Shown here one piece after another: positions 60,701 through 62,309 of a stretch of DNA of 64,000 bases. The stretch is from Pogonophryne albipinna (Eukaryota; Chordata; Actinopteri; Perciformes; Artedidraconidae), in NCBI GenBank assembly GCA_028583405.1, contig CM053247.1, positions 6,840,058 through 6,904,057 on the forward strand. Direction: 5' to 3'. The notes beneath the pieces were generated by a model. It had not been told where the DNA came from, searched no databases, and saw only the letters and a program-made list of their open reading frames with translations. Position numbers and translations under genes: made by a program. Within the stretch, counting starts at the first letter, position 1; every line of letters starts with the position of its first letter.

Positions 60701-62051
60701 GATAATCATTTCCTGAGAACAACAAAGTGGTTCAATAAAAAATACTTCCAAATCAAAATGAGAAGCATGTTTTAGACTAGCAGCTCAGACAGCAAATACC
60801 ACAGTCACCTATGGTCTGTTTCATATGATAAAGTGAGGTTGTCAAGGTGTTTTCTGGGTGTTAATACCAGGATACAGGGGTTTCCATTGGTAGTTTTTCC
60901 CATTGTAAAGCTGCGAGTTGAAGGACCAGCACTGCTCCTCTCTGAAGCTCCTCCCAGTGACAGGACATTCCTGCAGTGCAGAGACAGCACAGACCATTAA
61001 AACAGGTCTGTTTCACACTTGTTAAGACTCGGTTTAACAGTATTTAATACAAATAAAGAAAATATAAGCGCTTATTTGTGCAGGGATAGTTTTCTGAGCC
61101 CCGCCGAGCTCCACTTTCAAACAGCTACATACAGTCACGCCTGAAGGCCGCCAGCACCAATCACAGAGCTTTACTGTCAGCCAGTCAGAAGGACTGTACT
61201 TGTTTTGATAATGATGTGAAATACAGTAATGAGAAATTAACTAGAAGCCTGTGACTCACATCAGTGTTGCAGAGGTGATATTTCTTTGCGGTTCCTGTAC
61301 AGGTCATGTTGTCTTTCCCAGCAGCAACTTTCTTTCTTTGGAAAAAAACCAAACATTTGGAGAGATTACATGAAATAAAAAAAAGATTTGACAAAACCAT
61401 AATGAATAAAACATCAGTTTTAGGCTGTCAGCTGTTCTTATATTAGAGTTGCCCTATTCTGCTAATTTTCACATTTAATATTTGTATGTTCTGCTTCTAC
61501 TGTGACATGTCTCCATGCTTTAATGTTCATAAAGCTCTTTATTTTTCTCATACTGCCTGTGCTGCAGCACCTCTTTTCACCCTCTGTCTGAAACCAGAGC
61601 CCAGTCTGCTCTGATTTGTTGACTGACCGACCTATGTTGTGATAGGTCCACCATTTAGAGATGTTCCGCCACTAAGCCTATCACGTACAGTGTGTTGAAA
61701 AGATATCAAATAGGAGCGCGAGTGTTACATAGTGATGTCACTAATGTTACGGAAGTAAACAAAAGAGTCAAATGGAGGCATTTCAGGCGTTTGGGAGTGT
61801 GTGGGAGAGAAACTCCCTCTGGAGGGGACACAGGGATATGCTTCATGTTGTGGGGACAGAAGTCTGTTCAGTCACATTGCGAGAACTTAGTTTTATGAGA
61901 GAACTGACCTCTGTTTGAGGCAGTGTCTCTCCTGTGACATCACTCCCCCTCCACAGGCACGAGTGCAGGCTGTCCACTTAGCCCACTCCCCCCACCAATA
62001 CGTGGTTACCTCCAGCTCGTCCTCCAGACTGTTGGACACCACGCCATCCTC
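6621..62051 (-). CDS. adamtsl2: ADAMTS-like protein 2, 17 coding exons, 5' end missing
   Basis: Secreted matrix glycoprotein of the ADAMTS-like family. It has the ancillary domains of ADAMTS proteases but no protease domain. In mammals ADAMTSL2 binds fibrillin and LTBP1 and tunes TGF-beta availability; human mutations cause geleophysic dysplasia. Exons on the complement: 61909-62051, 61260-61335, 60868-60970, 59305-59450, 56257-56380, 56020-56100, 55660-55835, 54508-54811, 42605-42968, 37161-37264, 18166-18292, 17848-18061, 13605-13760, 11296-11466, 10554-10730, 10323-10467, 6621-6748. The sum is 2739 nt (912 aa plus stop) with matching phases throughout. The N-glycan-rich module between spacer and TSR2, six C-terminal TSRs and the PLAC ending identify ADAMTSL2 rather than ADAMTSL1, 3, 4 or 5. 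Human ADAMTSL2 is about 951 aa, so only a signal-peptide exon and a few residues are missing. No disabling change seen in the exons. Confidence 0.95.
6787..7244. mobile_element. TTAA-flanked MITE (Kolobok-like), in last intron
   Basis: 458 bp with TIRs AGGTCATCTATTATGC and GTATAATAGGGGACCT, flanked by TTAA on both sides (6783-6786, 7245-7248). It begins only 35 bp upstream of the last-exon acceptor. Its interior is repeated in inverted orientation at 10845-11195. TTAA target duplications with AGG-type ends fit Kolobok better than piggyBac. Confidence 0.75.
7249..7520. repeat. second TTAA-type repeat abutting the first
   Basis: Starts AGGTGCCCTATTTTGC directly after the TTAA that ends the preceding MITE. 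The body (TGGTCTGCAAAGG, a GAGGGAGTTTCTC block, ACATAGTGATATCACTATG) matches 48150-48270 directly and 61700-61840 inverted. Right end not located. Confidence 0.55.
8366..10177. mobile_element. possible long TTAA-flanked element
   Basis: Left end TTAA then AGGTCTCCTATTATGC; a candidate right end at 10158-10176, GCATGATAGGTCCCCG then TTAA. The two termini match only partly (about 10 of 16), so the pairing is tentative. No open frame resembling a transposase. It holds a (GT)n tract near 9360 and an ATTAC-rich stretch at 10028-10060 followed by the widespread teleost motif CAGACGCTTTTATCCAAAGC. Confidence 0.35.
10323..10467 (-). CDS. adamtsl2: adamtsl2 exon P: TSR7 body
   Basis: 145 nt, phase 0 in and phase 1 out. 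[19 protein letters not shown] through LQPCPTEPP, the last TSR. Acceptor ATCCTCAG, donor GTAACA. Confidence 0.95.
10554..10730 (-). CDS. adamtsl2: adamtsl2 exon O: TSR6 body and start of TSR7
   Basis: 177 nt, phase 0 both ends. [16 protein letters not shown], then [16 protein letters not shown], the start of TSR7. The N-T-T sequon overlaps the O-fucose motif. Confidence 0.95.
10845..11195. mobile_element. TTAA-flanked MITE, inverted truncated copy of 6787-7244
   Basis: Reverse complement of the first ~350 bp of the 6787-7244 element (TCTCAGAGGGGCGTGGGGAG block, CATCATAAAGTGGCC block), ending GCATAATAGGTGACCT next to TTAA at 11196-11199. The other terminus is missing. It lies between exons N and O. 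Confidence 0.75.
11296..11466 (-). CDS. adamtsl2: adamtsl2 exon N: TSR5 body and start of TSR6
   Basis: 171 nt, phase 0 both ends. [20 protein letters not shown] carries the O-fucose motif; the exon ends HWLSQDWER, the start of TSR6. Cutting TSRs just before the first Cys is the repeating phase-0 pattern of exons M to P. Confidence 0.95.
11811..12080. repeat. interspersed repeat, uninterrupted copy
   Basis: Begins near TTTACACCAGGGAAAAGC and runs to GTAGTTTAATGTGC. The same sequence at 39325-41915 is split by two mobile elements, so this copy supplies both empty target sites (GGAACAAAGACTATC and GTAGTTTAATGT). Confidence 0.75.
12287..12330. mobile_element. hAT-like terminus, right end not found
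   Basis: CAGTGGCGGCCGGCCCATAG and a following GC-rich block resemble hAT termini, sharply different from the AT-rich sequence that follows. No matching inverted end identified between 12330 and 13500. Confidence 0.3.
13605..13760 (-). CDS. adamtsl2: adamtsl2 exon M: TSR4 body and start of TSR5
   Basis: 156 nt, phase 0 in and out. Opens [17 protein letters not shown]; Lys precedes the second Cys, so TSR4 lacks the O-fucose acceptor, as I recall is also true in human. Contains an N-C-T sequon and ends HWTVSEWGP, the start of TSR5. Confidence 0.94.
13915..14960 (+). mobile_element. degenerate hAT-type element with transposase fragment
   Basis: Bounded by GGGGGGAGCC-rich sequence near 13941 and GGGCTCCCCCGAAAGC at 14926, which are loosely inverse. 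It contains the coding fragment at 14284. No 8-bp duplication could be assigned, so limits are approximate. Confidence 0.4.
14284..14601 (+). pseudogene. N-terminus of hAT-family transposase (TTF-type zinc-finger class)
   Basis: 106-residue open frame beginning [14 protein letters not shown]. The region before the stop ([19 protein letters not shown]) resembles the start of the TTF-type zinc finger in vertebrate hAT transposases of the DUF4371 group. Beyond 14601 the reading continues only in other frames (CEICKE-like and CGKRF-like pieces), so the finger is broken by frameshifts and the catalytic domain is absent. Assignment rests on pattern recognition. Confidence 0.5.
15017..15229 (+). pseudogene. 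THAP-domain C-terminal fragment with splice donor
   Basis: The frame ends [18 protein letters not shown], matching the C-terminal signature of THAP zinc fingers (L-K-x-D-A-V-P-T-L-F), followed by ...ACACAACCT and GTAAGT. It sits in a repeat whose upstream part (14950-15010) matches 36570-36660. No N-terminal C2 half is readable here. Likely a transposase remnant of a THAP-bearing element, not a host gene. Confidence 0.5.
15540..15775. repeat. copy of the 4740-4965 repeat
   Basis: Near-identical over about 220 bp to 4769-4965, including CAACAAGCCGTTTAGGACAG and GGAATTATGATCAGTAGAAA, with a short local duplication at 15635-15655. Confidence 0.75.
15977..17347. mobile_element. hAT element, non-autonomous, carrying a nested MITE
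   Basis: TIRs CAGTGACGTGCGGTGAGG and CCTGACCGCACGTCGCTG, flanked by the perfect 8-bp duplication GTTAAATT (15969-15976, 17348-17355). Without the nested element at 16062-16404 it is about 1.03 kb, matching its inverted sister copy at 56922-57913. No transposase frame. A (TTA)n tract lies at 17239-17262. Confidence 0.9.
16062..16404. mobile_element. TTAA-type MITE nested in hAT
   Basis: 343 bp with ends AGGTGGCGGGGTAGG and CCTACCCCACCT, flanked by TTAA (16058-16061) and TTCA (16405-16408, one change). The sister hAT copy at 57832-57852 reads straight through TTAA, giving the empty site. A second copy lies at 19385-19776. Confidence 0.85.
17848..18061 (-). CDS. adamtsl2: adamtsl2 exon L: TSR3 and start of TSR4
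   Basis: 214 nt, phase 2 in and phase 0 out. TSR3 begins [16 protein letters not shown] (WxxW plus O-fucose motif) and closes [12 protein letters not shown]4 opens EVAEWTE. Donor GTACCA. Confidence 0.94.
18166..18292 (-). CDS. adamtsl2: adamtsl2 exon K: end of TSR2
   Basis: 127 nt, phase 1 in and phase 2 out. Encodes [20 protein letters not shown] through [14 protein letters not shown], completing TSR2. Acceptor CAATCCAG, donor GTGCAA. Confidence 0.93.
18780..20145 (-). mobile_element. L2-like LINE, 3' fragment with nested MITE
   Basis: Reverse-complement copy of the element at 26721-27820, including the RT C-terminal region ([36 protein letters not shown]) and the 3' tail. Broken by small indels and by the MITE at 19385-19776. 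Its 5' side stops at GCATGTAGA near 20145, where a hAT-like terminus begins. Confidence 0.85.
19385..19776. mobile_element. TTAA-type MITE nested in LINE
   Basis: Second copy of the 16062-16404 family (GGTGGGGTAGG ... CCTACCCCACC) with flanking TTTA on both sides (19381-19384, 19777-19780). The intact LINE copy at 27095-27120 shows the undisturbed target. Compared with the first copy it has a ~35-bp extra block near 19441-19480. Confidence 0.85.
20154..20240. mobile_element. hAT-like left terminus fragment
   Basis: CAGGGATCACCAACTACATT followed by TTGTCCAAGGGCC resembles a common fish hAT end. It is followed by an 18-base run of mostly G at 20251-20269. No matching right end identified. Confidence 0.4.
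20822..20860. other. perfect 18-bp hairpin
   Basis: AGGCCCTGACGGTTCACC and its exact reverse complement are separated by TCT. The sequence nearby is repetitive and GC-rich; likely the tip of a foldback element or a replication-slippage product. Confidence 0.8.
20886..23500 (+). mobile_element. candidate Kolobok-type element with THAP exon (right end unknown)
   Basis: Starts TTAA then AAGGTCCCATCATATGC, the terminus type of the other TTAA elements here. A TATA-like TGTATATATAAATGG lies at 20945-20960. The region contains the THAP exon at 22612. A middle segment (22030-22240) is repeated inverted at 30046-30160. The right end was not found, and whether one element spans the region is inferred. 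Confidence 0.35.
22612..22724 (+). CDS. THAP zinc-finger N-terminal exon (probable transposon or pseudogene)
   Basis: ATG at 22612 opens [13 protein letters not shown], then [19 protein letters not shown], matching the first half of a THAP domain: the C-x4-C pair, a FYRFP-like stretch and the conserved Trp. It ends at a consensus donor AG/GTAAGC. A possible continuation at 23403-23450 begins RADRKPNT after an AG acceptor, but the C-x2-H half does not follow. The exon looks intact; the gene as a whole looks truncated. Confidence 0.55.
23500..26578 (-). pseudogene. SWIM zinc-finger / YqaJ-nuclease gene fragment, broken by stop and transposon
   Basis: Reads on the minus strand from an acceptor (CAACCACAG) at 26579. 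First comes a SWIM finger ([12 protein letters not shown], about 26548-26513), then a linker, then a YqaJ/lambda-exonuclease-like domain: [15 protein letters not shown], an in-frame TAA at 26008-26010, then [27 protein letters not shown] and VLE at 25838. The hAT element 23664-25829 interrupts here. From 23655 downward the same frame resumes [16 protein letters not shown] and [14 protein letters not shown]. The Asp of SPDG and the E-x-K of LEVKCP are the nuclease-type residues. SWIM plus YqaJ proteins recur in fish genomes, often in repetitive settings. Nonfunctional as it stands. Confidence 0.8.
23664..25829. mobile_element. hAT element inserted in the YqaJ-like gene
   Basis: Termini CAGGGGCGGATCTACGG and the inverse of CAGTGGCGGTTCTAGAAC, flanked by the perfect 8-bp duplication CCTCCAGC (23656-23663, 25830-25837). 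2166 bp, AT-rich inside, no transposase frame recognised. The left end has long C and G runs. Confidence 0.88.
26721..27820 (+). mobile_element. L2-like LINE, 3' part with open RT fragment
   Basis: 302-residue open frame (26721-27629) from the reverse-transcriptase palm through the C-terminal tail. YADD lies at residues 27-30, followed by [40 protein letters not shown] and [13 protein letters not shown], the pattern of vertebrate L2/CR1-clade elements. The tail near 27765-27815 (GTGCTATATAAATAAACTTG) is the repetitive 3' end. 5' truncated, as usual. The frame is still open, so this is the younger of the two copies. Confidence 0.88.
27835..29351 (+). mobile_element. hAT element retaining transposase C-terminus
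   Basis: TIRs TAGGGGTGTAACGATA and TATCGTTACATCCCTA with the perfect 8-bp duplication CATGTGAC (27827-27834, 29352-29359). Ends contain ATCGCGATA-rich palindromic sequence. A separate repeat (27971-28110, TTTATTTAACCAGATGGTCC onward) lies inside. An inverted, one-ended copy occupies 44930-46190. Confidence 0.92.
28801..28944 (+). pseudogene. hAT transposase C-terminal dimerisation segment
   Basis: Uninterrupted 47-codon frame ending in [23 protein letters not shown], then NAQTSQL and so on. This matches the conserved C-terminal hAT dimerisation motif (P-A-T-S-x-x-S-E-R-x-F-S). The rest of the transposase is missing. It confirms the superfamily call independently of the TIRs. Confidence 0.85.
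30046..30170. repeat. interspersed repeat, inverse of 22110-22225
   Basis: GTGTCAACCACAGACCTTAT and TTCCAAAACCCTATGGAGAA are the reverse complement of 22135-22225. Related pieces occur near 55390-55480. Family unknown; contains CCGGAAGT-type motifs in the other copies. Confidence 0.65.
30248..30932 (+). mobile_element. possible solo LTR
   Basis: A compact promoter-like layout: TATATAAG at 30664-30671, pyrimidine-rich GTTCGTTCTCTTTTTCCTCC soon after, ATTAAAACAG at about 30811, and an end at CTGCTACAACA. This order (TATA, initiator, poly(A)-like signal, CA terminus) suggests an LTR. I could not find a matching 5-bp target duplication or an internal region, so it could instead be an unrelated promoter-bearing repeat. 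Confidence 0.35.
31515..32325 (-). mobile_element. hAT (ZBED-type) element, internally deleted
   Basis: 811 bp with ends TAGGGATGTCCCGATC and GATCGGAACATCTCTA and a perfect 8-bp duplication GTCCTTTC (31507-31514, 32326-32333). Contains the BED-finger frame 31560-31961. GATC-rich subterminal repeats at both ends are the likely transposase binding sites. Confidence 0.93.
31560..31961 (-). pseudogene. BED zinc-finger N-terminus of hAT transposase
   Basis: 133-residue open frame from MSGVWKYYK. The BED finger ligands are C20, C23, H45 and H50 (ARCNVC ... [10 protein letters not shown]). The frame then runs [13 protein letters not shown], typical of ZBED-type transposases, and ends where the internal deletion removed the RNase-H-like catalytic domain. 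A DNA-binding fragment only. Confidence 0.88.
32986..35095. mobile_element. hAT-like element hosting a nested hAT
   Basis: Near-inverse ends CAGGGCTGTCCCGAAT and ATTCGGGTACAGCCCTA, with GAATATTCGG subterminal repeats on each side. No clear 8-bp duplication. Without the nested 33646-34883 insertion it is about 870 bp with no coding frame. Confidence 0.6.
33646..34883. mobile_element. hAT element nested in 32986-35095
   Basis: Ends TAGTGATGGGAATTCCGGCT and AGAGCCGGCTCTTCGAGCAT (then CACTA), with 8-bp duplication TTGTTTAG / TTGTATAG (one mismatch). GAGCCGG palindromes repeat at both ends. A CACGGGTACTACCCGACGGG block near 34240 may be the end of a further insertion. Confidence 0.82.
36500..37060 (+). 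mobile_element. TTAA-type repeat with decayed THAP start
   Basis: Shares AAGTACACCCTCTATAGCGA-type sequence with 14950-15010 and TCATTACTGGTGTCA with 4660. At 36798 an ATG opens [12 protein letters not shown] before a stop, which resembles the first Cys pair of a THAP finger. Boundaries not determined. Confidence 0.4.
37161..37264 (-). CDS. adamtsl2: adamtsl2 exon J: start of TSR2
   Basis: 104 nt, phase 2 in and phase 1 out. Encodes [19 protein letters not shown], with the O-fucose-type motif CSMTCSIG. Donor GTACAT. The downstream intron is 18.9 kb, the largest in the gene. Confidence 0.92.
37905..38225 (+). repeat. CTGT/CCTGC pyrimidine-rich tract
   Basis: Degenerate tandem of CTGTCTGTCC and TACCTGCC-like units over about 300 bp on the plus strand. 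The apparent reading frame over it has biased composition and is not taken as a gene. Confidence 0.6.
38271..38704. mobile_element. foldback MITE with internal hairpin
   Basis: Ends CATTTCGTGTTATAGTCAC and GTGACTATAACACGAAATG (exact inverse). Inside, a perfect 22-bp hairpin occurs at 38620-38641 / 38646-38667 with a 4-nt loop. Part of the interior (CAGCTTCTGGTCTTCCAAGA) is repeated inverted at 42327-42365. Confidence 0.75.
38920..39285. mobile_element. MITE with TTCACACCGG termini
   Basis: TTTCACACCGGAGTACTTTT at the left and TTATTCCGGTGTGAA at the right are near-inverse. Interior GC-rich with no convincing frame. It abuts the interrupted repeat that starts near 39325. Confidence 0.55.
39379..40578. 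mobile_element. TIR element with 3-bp target duplication
   Basis: Ends AGAGGTTTCTCAATACTC and GAGTATTGAGAAACCTCT (perfect inverse, extending into AAATTTCCCCTCC). Flanked by AAA on both sides; the empty site at 11857-11866 has one AAA. A 3-bp duplication suggests the PIF/Harbinger group, but the usual TTA/TAA is absent. A diverged inverted partial copy lies at 43115-43560. Confidence 0.75.
39905..40032 (+). repeat. minisatellite GTAGGTGTGTGTGGTACAGT
   Basis: About five tandem copies of a 20-24 bp unit varying in the number of GT dinucleotides; inside the 39379-40578 element. Confidence 0.8.
40789..41902 (-). mobile_element. Kolobok-type element, TTAA duplication, THAP remnant
   Basis: 1114 bp with inverse ends AGAGCAACTTGCAGG and CCTGCAAGTTGCTCT, flanked by TTAA (40785-40788, 41903-41906). 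The uninterrupted repeat at 12068-12078 shows the single TTAA. Contains a THAP-like coding remnant on the minus strand. TTAA target plus THAP domain is the published definition of Kolobok transposons. Confidence 0.8.
41245..41562 (-). pseudogene. THAP-like domain fragment inside Kolobok-type element
   Basis: Open frame with [20 protein letters not shown] followed by [24 protein letters not shown] matches the second zinc pair (C-x2-H) of THAP, and the F-R-x-E-D-Y and A-V-x-x-I positions fit its C-terminal half. The N-terminal half is not contiguous. Confidence 0.55.
42430..42570. repeat. short interspersed teleost repeat next to exon I
   Basis: TTAAGTATCTTGCCCAAGGA then CATATCGACATG is a motif found widely in fish genomes. 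It ends within 40 bp of the exon I donor. No tRNA-like promoter recognised. Confidence 0.5.
42605..42968 (-). CDS. adamtsl2: adamtsl2 exon I: N-glycan-rich module
   Basis: 364 nt, phase 1 in and phase 2 out; acceptor ATCATCAG, donor GTAATC. Six N-linked sequons in about 120 residues (NHT, NIS, NET, NES, NKT, NRT) around a conserved-looking core [20 protein letters not shown]. This module sits between spacer and TSR2 only in ADAMTSL2, and is the strongest single evidence for the paralogue call. Confidence 0.93.
43115..43560. mobile_element. partial inverted copy of 39379-40578 with nested palindrome
   Basis: Reverse complement of about 40345-40560 (GGGCGGACTAACACGCG side, GATGACAGGAGGCACAGCAG block), split by the palindrome at 43351-43503. 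Confidence 0.65.
43351..43503. other. near-perfect palindrome, 65-bp arms
   Basis: Arms 43351-43415 and 43439-43503 are reverse complements with one mismatch; the loop is 23 bp. Start AATGTCGAGT, end ACTCGACATT. Foldback element inserted in the repeat above. Confidence 0.88.
43927..44000. repeat. LINE-tail-like short repeat
   Basis: ATACTCTATTGTCCCCGTAA then GGAAATTTG resembles the tail shared by many fish retroposons. Confidence 0.4.
44930..46190 (-). mobile_element. hAT element, inverted partial copy of 27835-29351
   Basis: Starts TAGGGATGTAACGATACC, the inverse of the right end at 29330-29351, and follows that element in reverse: ATCGCGATA repeats, the decayed transposase C-terminus (45420-45480), the GC-rich block and the internal repeat (46064-46190). 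The other terminus is missing. Confidence 0.85.
46472..47534. mobile_element. hAT (Charlie-like) element
   Basis: Ends CAGGGGTGGGGAACCTCCGG and GGTTCCCCACCCCTG with a perfect 8-bp duplication GTCTAGTT (46464-46471, 47535-47542). No transposase frame. The interior 46930-47290 is shared with 53580-54060 of a different hAT element. Confidence 0.92.
47653..48074. mobile_element. foldback MITE with ~130-bp inverted arms
   Basis: TAGATGAGAGTAACACCTAC and its diverged inverse (GTGTTACTCTCATCTA). The arms continue through CACTTTTGGG, TTGACCGCCATTCAAATGAC and TTTTTGCCAATCCGATCAG, leaving a ~150-bp centre. Target duplication unclear. Confidence 0.8.
48120..48540. repeat. TTAA-type family repeat
   Basis: Matches 7300-7450 (CTGCAAAGG, GAGGGAGTTTCTC) and, inverted, 61440-61840 (ACATGTCCCAGTAG, TGCTGCAG, CCAATCAGAGCAGACTGGGC). 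Confidence 0.65.
49103..49220. repeat. ACTCAAGTAC-type fish repeat fragment
   Basis: GGAAAGTAACTAAATGCATT followed by TACTCAGGTACTTAAG resembles an abundant fish repeat; a related piece appears inverted near 63290-63360. Confidence 0.5.
49390..49610. repeat. one arm of the 60178-60705 foldback MITE
   Basis: TGGCCGACAGGTGCAAAGCA and CATCTTCACCAACTTGACCA match the left arm at 60184-60370; the right arm is absent. Confidence 0.65.
49645..50939. mobile_element. hAT element with GACTTGGACTTGA-type subterminal repeats
   Basis: Ends CAGAGGTGTGGACTCGAGTC and TGGTCCCACCTCTG with a perfect 8-bp duplication ATGTGTGC (49637-49644, 50940-50947). Subterminal arrays of GACTCGACTTGGACTTGA at both ends. The middle contains two further fragments, CAGAGGTCTCCAACACGCCG (49832) and CAGAGGTGGGAGAAGTTCAG (50264), each like another hAT terminus. 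Confidence 0.9.
51063..54258. mobile_element. hAT element hosting a second hAT
   Basis: Ends CAGGCCCGGACTGGCCATCG and GTCCCAGTCCGGCCCTG with a perfect 8-bp duplication GTGATGGC (51055-51062, 54259-54266). Excluding the nested 51288-53290 element it is about 1.2 kb. Part of its body is shared with 46930-47290. Confidence 0.9.
51288..53290 (+). mobile_element. nested hAT element
   Basis: Perfect 16-bp TIRs CATAGCCGCGGGAAGT / ACTTCCCGCGGCTATG with a perfect 8-bp duplication CTTGATTG (51280-51287, 53291-53298). From 51585 a short frame [16 protein letters not shown] resembles the extreme N-terminus of TTF/ZMYM-type hAT transposases, then stops. No catalytic region. Confidence 0.92.
54508..54811 (-). 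CDS. adamtsl2: adamtsl2 exon H: spacer end and Pro/Glu-rich linker
   Basis: 304 nt, phase 0 in and phase 1 out. Opens with [18 protein letters not shown], the last spacer strand, then becomes low-complexity: a PPVPPPP run, an N-T-S sequon and an acidic stretch rich in Gly, Gln and Glu. The linker looks fast evolving; the reading frame is open throughout. Confidence 0.92.
54812..55659. other. intron between exons H and G
   Basis: Largely unique AT-rich sequence; a fragment of the 22110-22225 repeat family lies at 55390-55500. Nothing else recognised. Confidence 0.5.
55660..55835 (-). CDS. adamtsl2: adamtsl2 exon G: spacer, middle
   Basis: 176 nt, phase 1 in and phase 0 out. Contains [32 protein letters not shown] and the end DQAINIL, typical of the ADAMTS-family spacer. 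Donor GTACAC is non-consensus after position 2. Confidence 0.93.
56020..56100 (-). CDS. adamtsl2: adamtsl2 exon F: spacer, first part
   Basis: 81 nt, phase 1 in and out. Encodes [20 protein letters not shown] and then KKSADVL, the first beta strands of the spacer. The donor GTGGGC is weak but is the only GT that keeps the frame into the next exon. Confidence 0.92.
56257..56380 (-). CDS. adamtsl2: adamtsl2 exon E: end of cysteine-rich module
   Basis: 124 nt, phase 0 in and phase 1 out. Contains [20 protein letters not shown] and QGDGSSC, the hallmark C-G-V-C-Q-G-D-G stretch before the spacer. Acceptor CATTCAG, donor GTGAGT. Confidence 0.95.
56922..57913. mobile_element. hAT element, inverted sister of 15977-17347
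   Basis: 992 bp, ends CAGCGACGTGCAGTCAGG and CCTCACCACACGTCACTG, perfect 8-bp duplication CTTGTCAC (56914-56921, 57914-57921). Lacks the MITE present in its sister. Confidence 0.93.
58476..58790 (+). mobile_element. LINE reverse-transcriptase fragment
   Basis: Frame with [18 protein letters not shown] (F-A-D-D catalytic motif), [20 protein letters not shown] and [13 protein letters not shown]: the palm-to-thumb region of a fish non-LTR retrotransposon distinct from the one at 26721. Frame breaks at about 58770 by small deletions relative to the inverse copy at 59110-59235. Confidence 0.82.
58803..59110 (-). repeat. 33-bp minisatellite derived from LINE coding sequence
   Basis: About nine tandem units of the type AGGATGCTCTCTATGGTGCA... 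(33 bp, with some shortened by 6 bp). On the minus strand each full unit reads [11 protein letters not shown] or [11 protein letters not shown], so the frame is kept for most of the array. It lies exactly between two inverted pieces of the same LINE. Confidence 0.88.
59110..59240 (-). mobile_element. LINE fragment, inverse of 58695-58802
   Basis: Reads [40 protein letters not shown] and CNFYRC on the minus strand and passes directly into the minisatellite. More complete than the plus-strand piece. Ends 65 bp from exon D. Confidence 0.85.
59305..59450 (-). CDS. adamtsl2: adamtsl2 exon D: cysteine-rich module, second part
   Basis: 146 nt, phase 1 in and phase 0 out. Encodes [15 protein letters not shown] through [17 protein letters not shown] eleven bases upstream (59314-59315) could also serve as donor, but the GTGAGT after GKCE keeps the family motif GKCE-PIGCDG and the frame, so I chose it. 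Confidence 0.93.
60178..60705. mobile_element. foldback MITE
   Basis: Left TACGGTGGCCGACAGGTG ... CACTTCCATTAGGAGACACGC and right GCGTTTCTCCTAATGGAAAT ... ACACCTGTTAGCCACCATA are inverse over about 65 bp with mismatches; CATCTTCACCAA and TTGGCGAAGATG extend the pairing inward. No coding frame. Confidence 0.72.
60868..60970 (-). CDS. adamtsl2: adamtsl2 exon C: cysteine-rich module, first part
   Basis: 103 nt, phase 0 in and phase 1 out. Starts [14 protein letters not shown] and ends YQWKPLYP, a segment shared by all ADAMTS and ADAMTSL cysteine-rich modules. Acceptor CTGCAG, donor GTATTA. Confidence 0.94.
61260..61335 (-). CDS. adamtsl2: adamtsl2 exon B: end of TSR1
   Basis: 76 nt, phase 2 in and phase 0 out; acceptor CAAAG, donor GTGAGT. 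Encodes 25 residues plus the split Arg: two Lys, an N-M-T glycosylation sequon, then the closing TSR1 cysteines ([12 protein letters not shown]). Confidence 0.92.
61440..61880. repeat. TTAA-type family repeat, inverted
   Basis: Reverse complement of 48150-48530 (CCCAGTCTGCTCTGATT, GAGAGAAACTCCCTCTGGAG). Confidence 0.65.
61909..62051 (-). CDS. adamtsl2: adamtsl2 exon A: start of TSR1
   Basis: First coding exon visible (143 nt). It enters in phase 0 after the acceptor TTTACAG and leaves with two bases of an Arg codon before GTCAGT. It encodes an acidic linker and then TSR1, with the C-mannosylation-type motif WWGEWAKW followed by CTRACGGG. The residue before the second Cys is Ala (GCC), where an O-fucosylated TSR has Ser or Thr. 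A TTAA-type repeat (about 61440-61880) ends close to the donor. Confidence 0.93.
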
Positions 62052-62309
62052 CTGTAAACATACAAACACACACACATGCAGATGATTGTAATTGATTCTT
62101 GTAGCAGTAATCATATTAACACAATCAAAACCTGGAAGCAGCTTTTGACACAATACTTAAATAAATAAGGTGTGTAATATTCCATTTATCCAGTGGGGGT
62201 CCCAGGCTGTCTGAGGGGTAACGGCAGAAAAGATAAGGGGACGCAAGCTGAGTGCATCAGTAACCAGCAAGCACATATTTTCGCGCGTGTAGGGCAGCCT
62301 ATGTCATTA

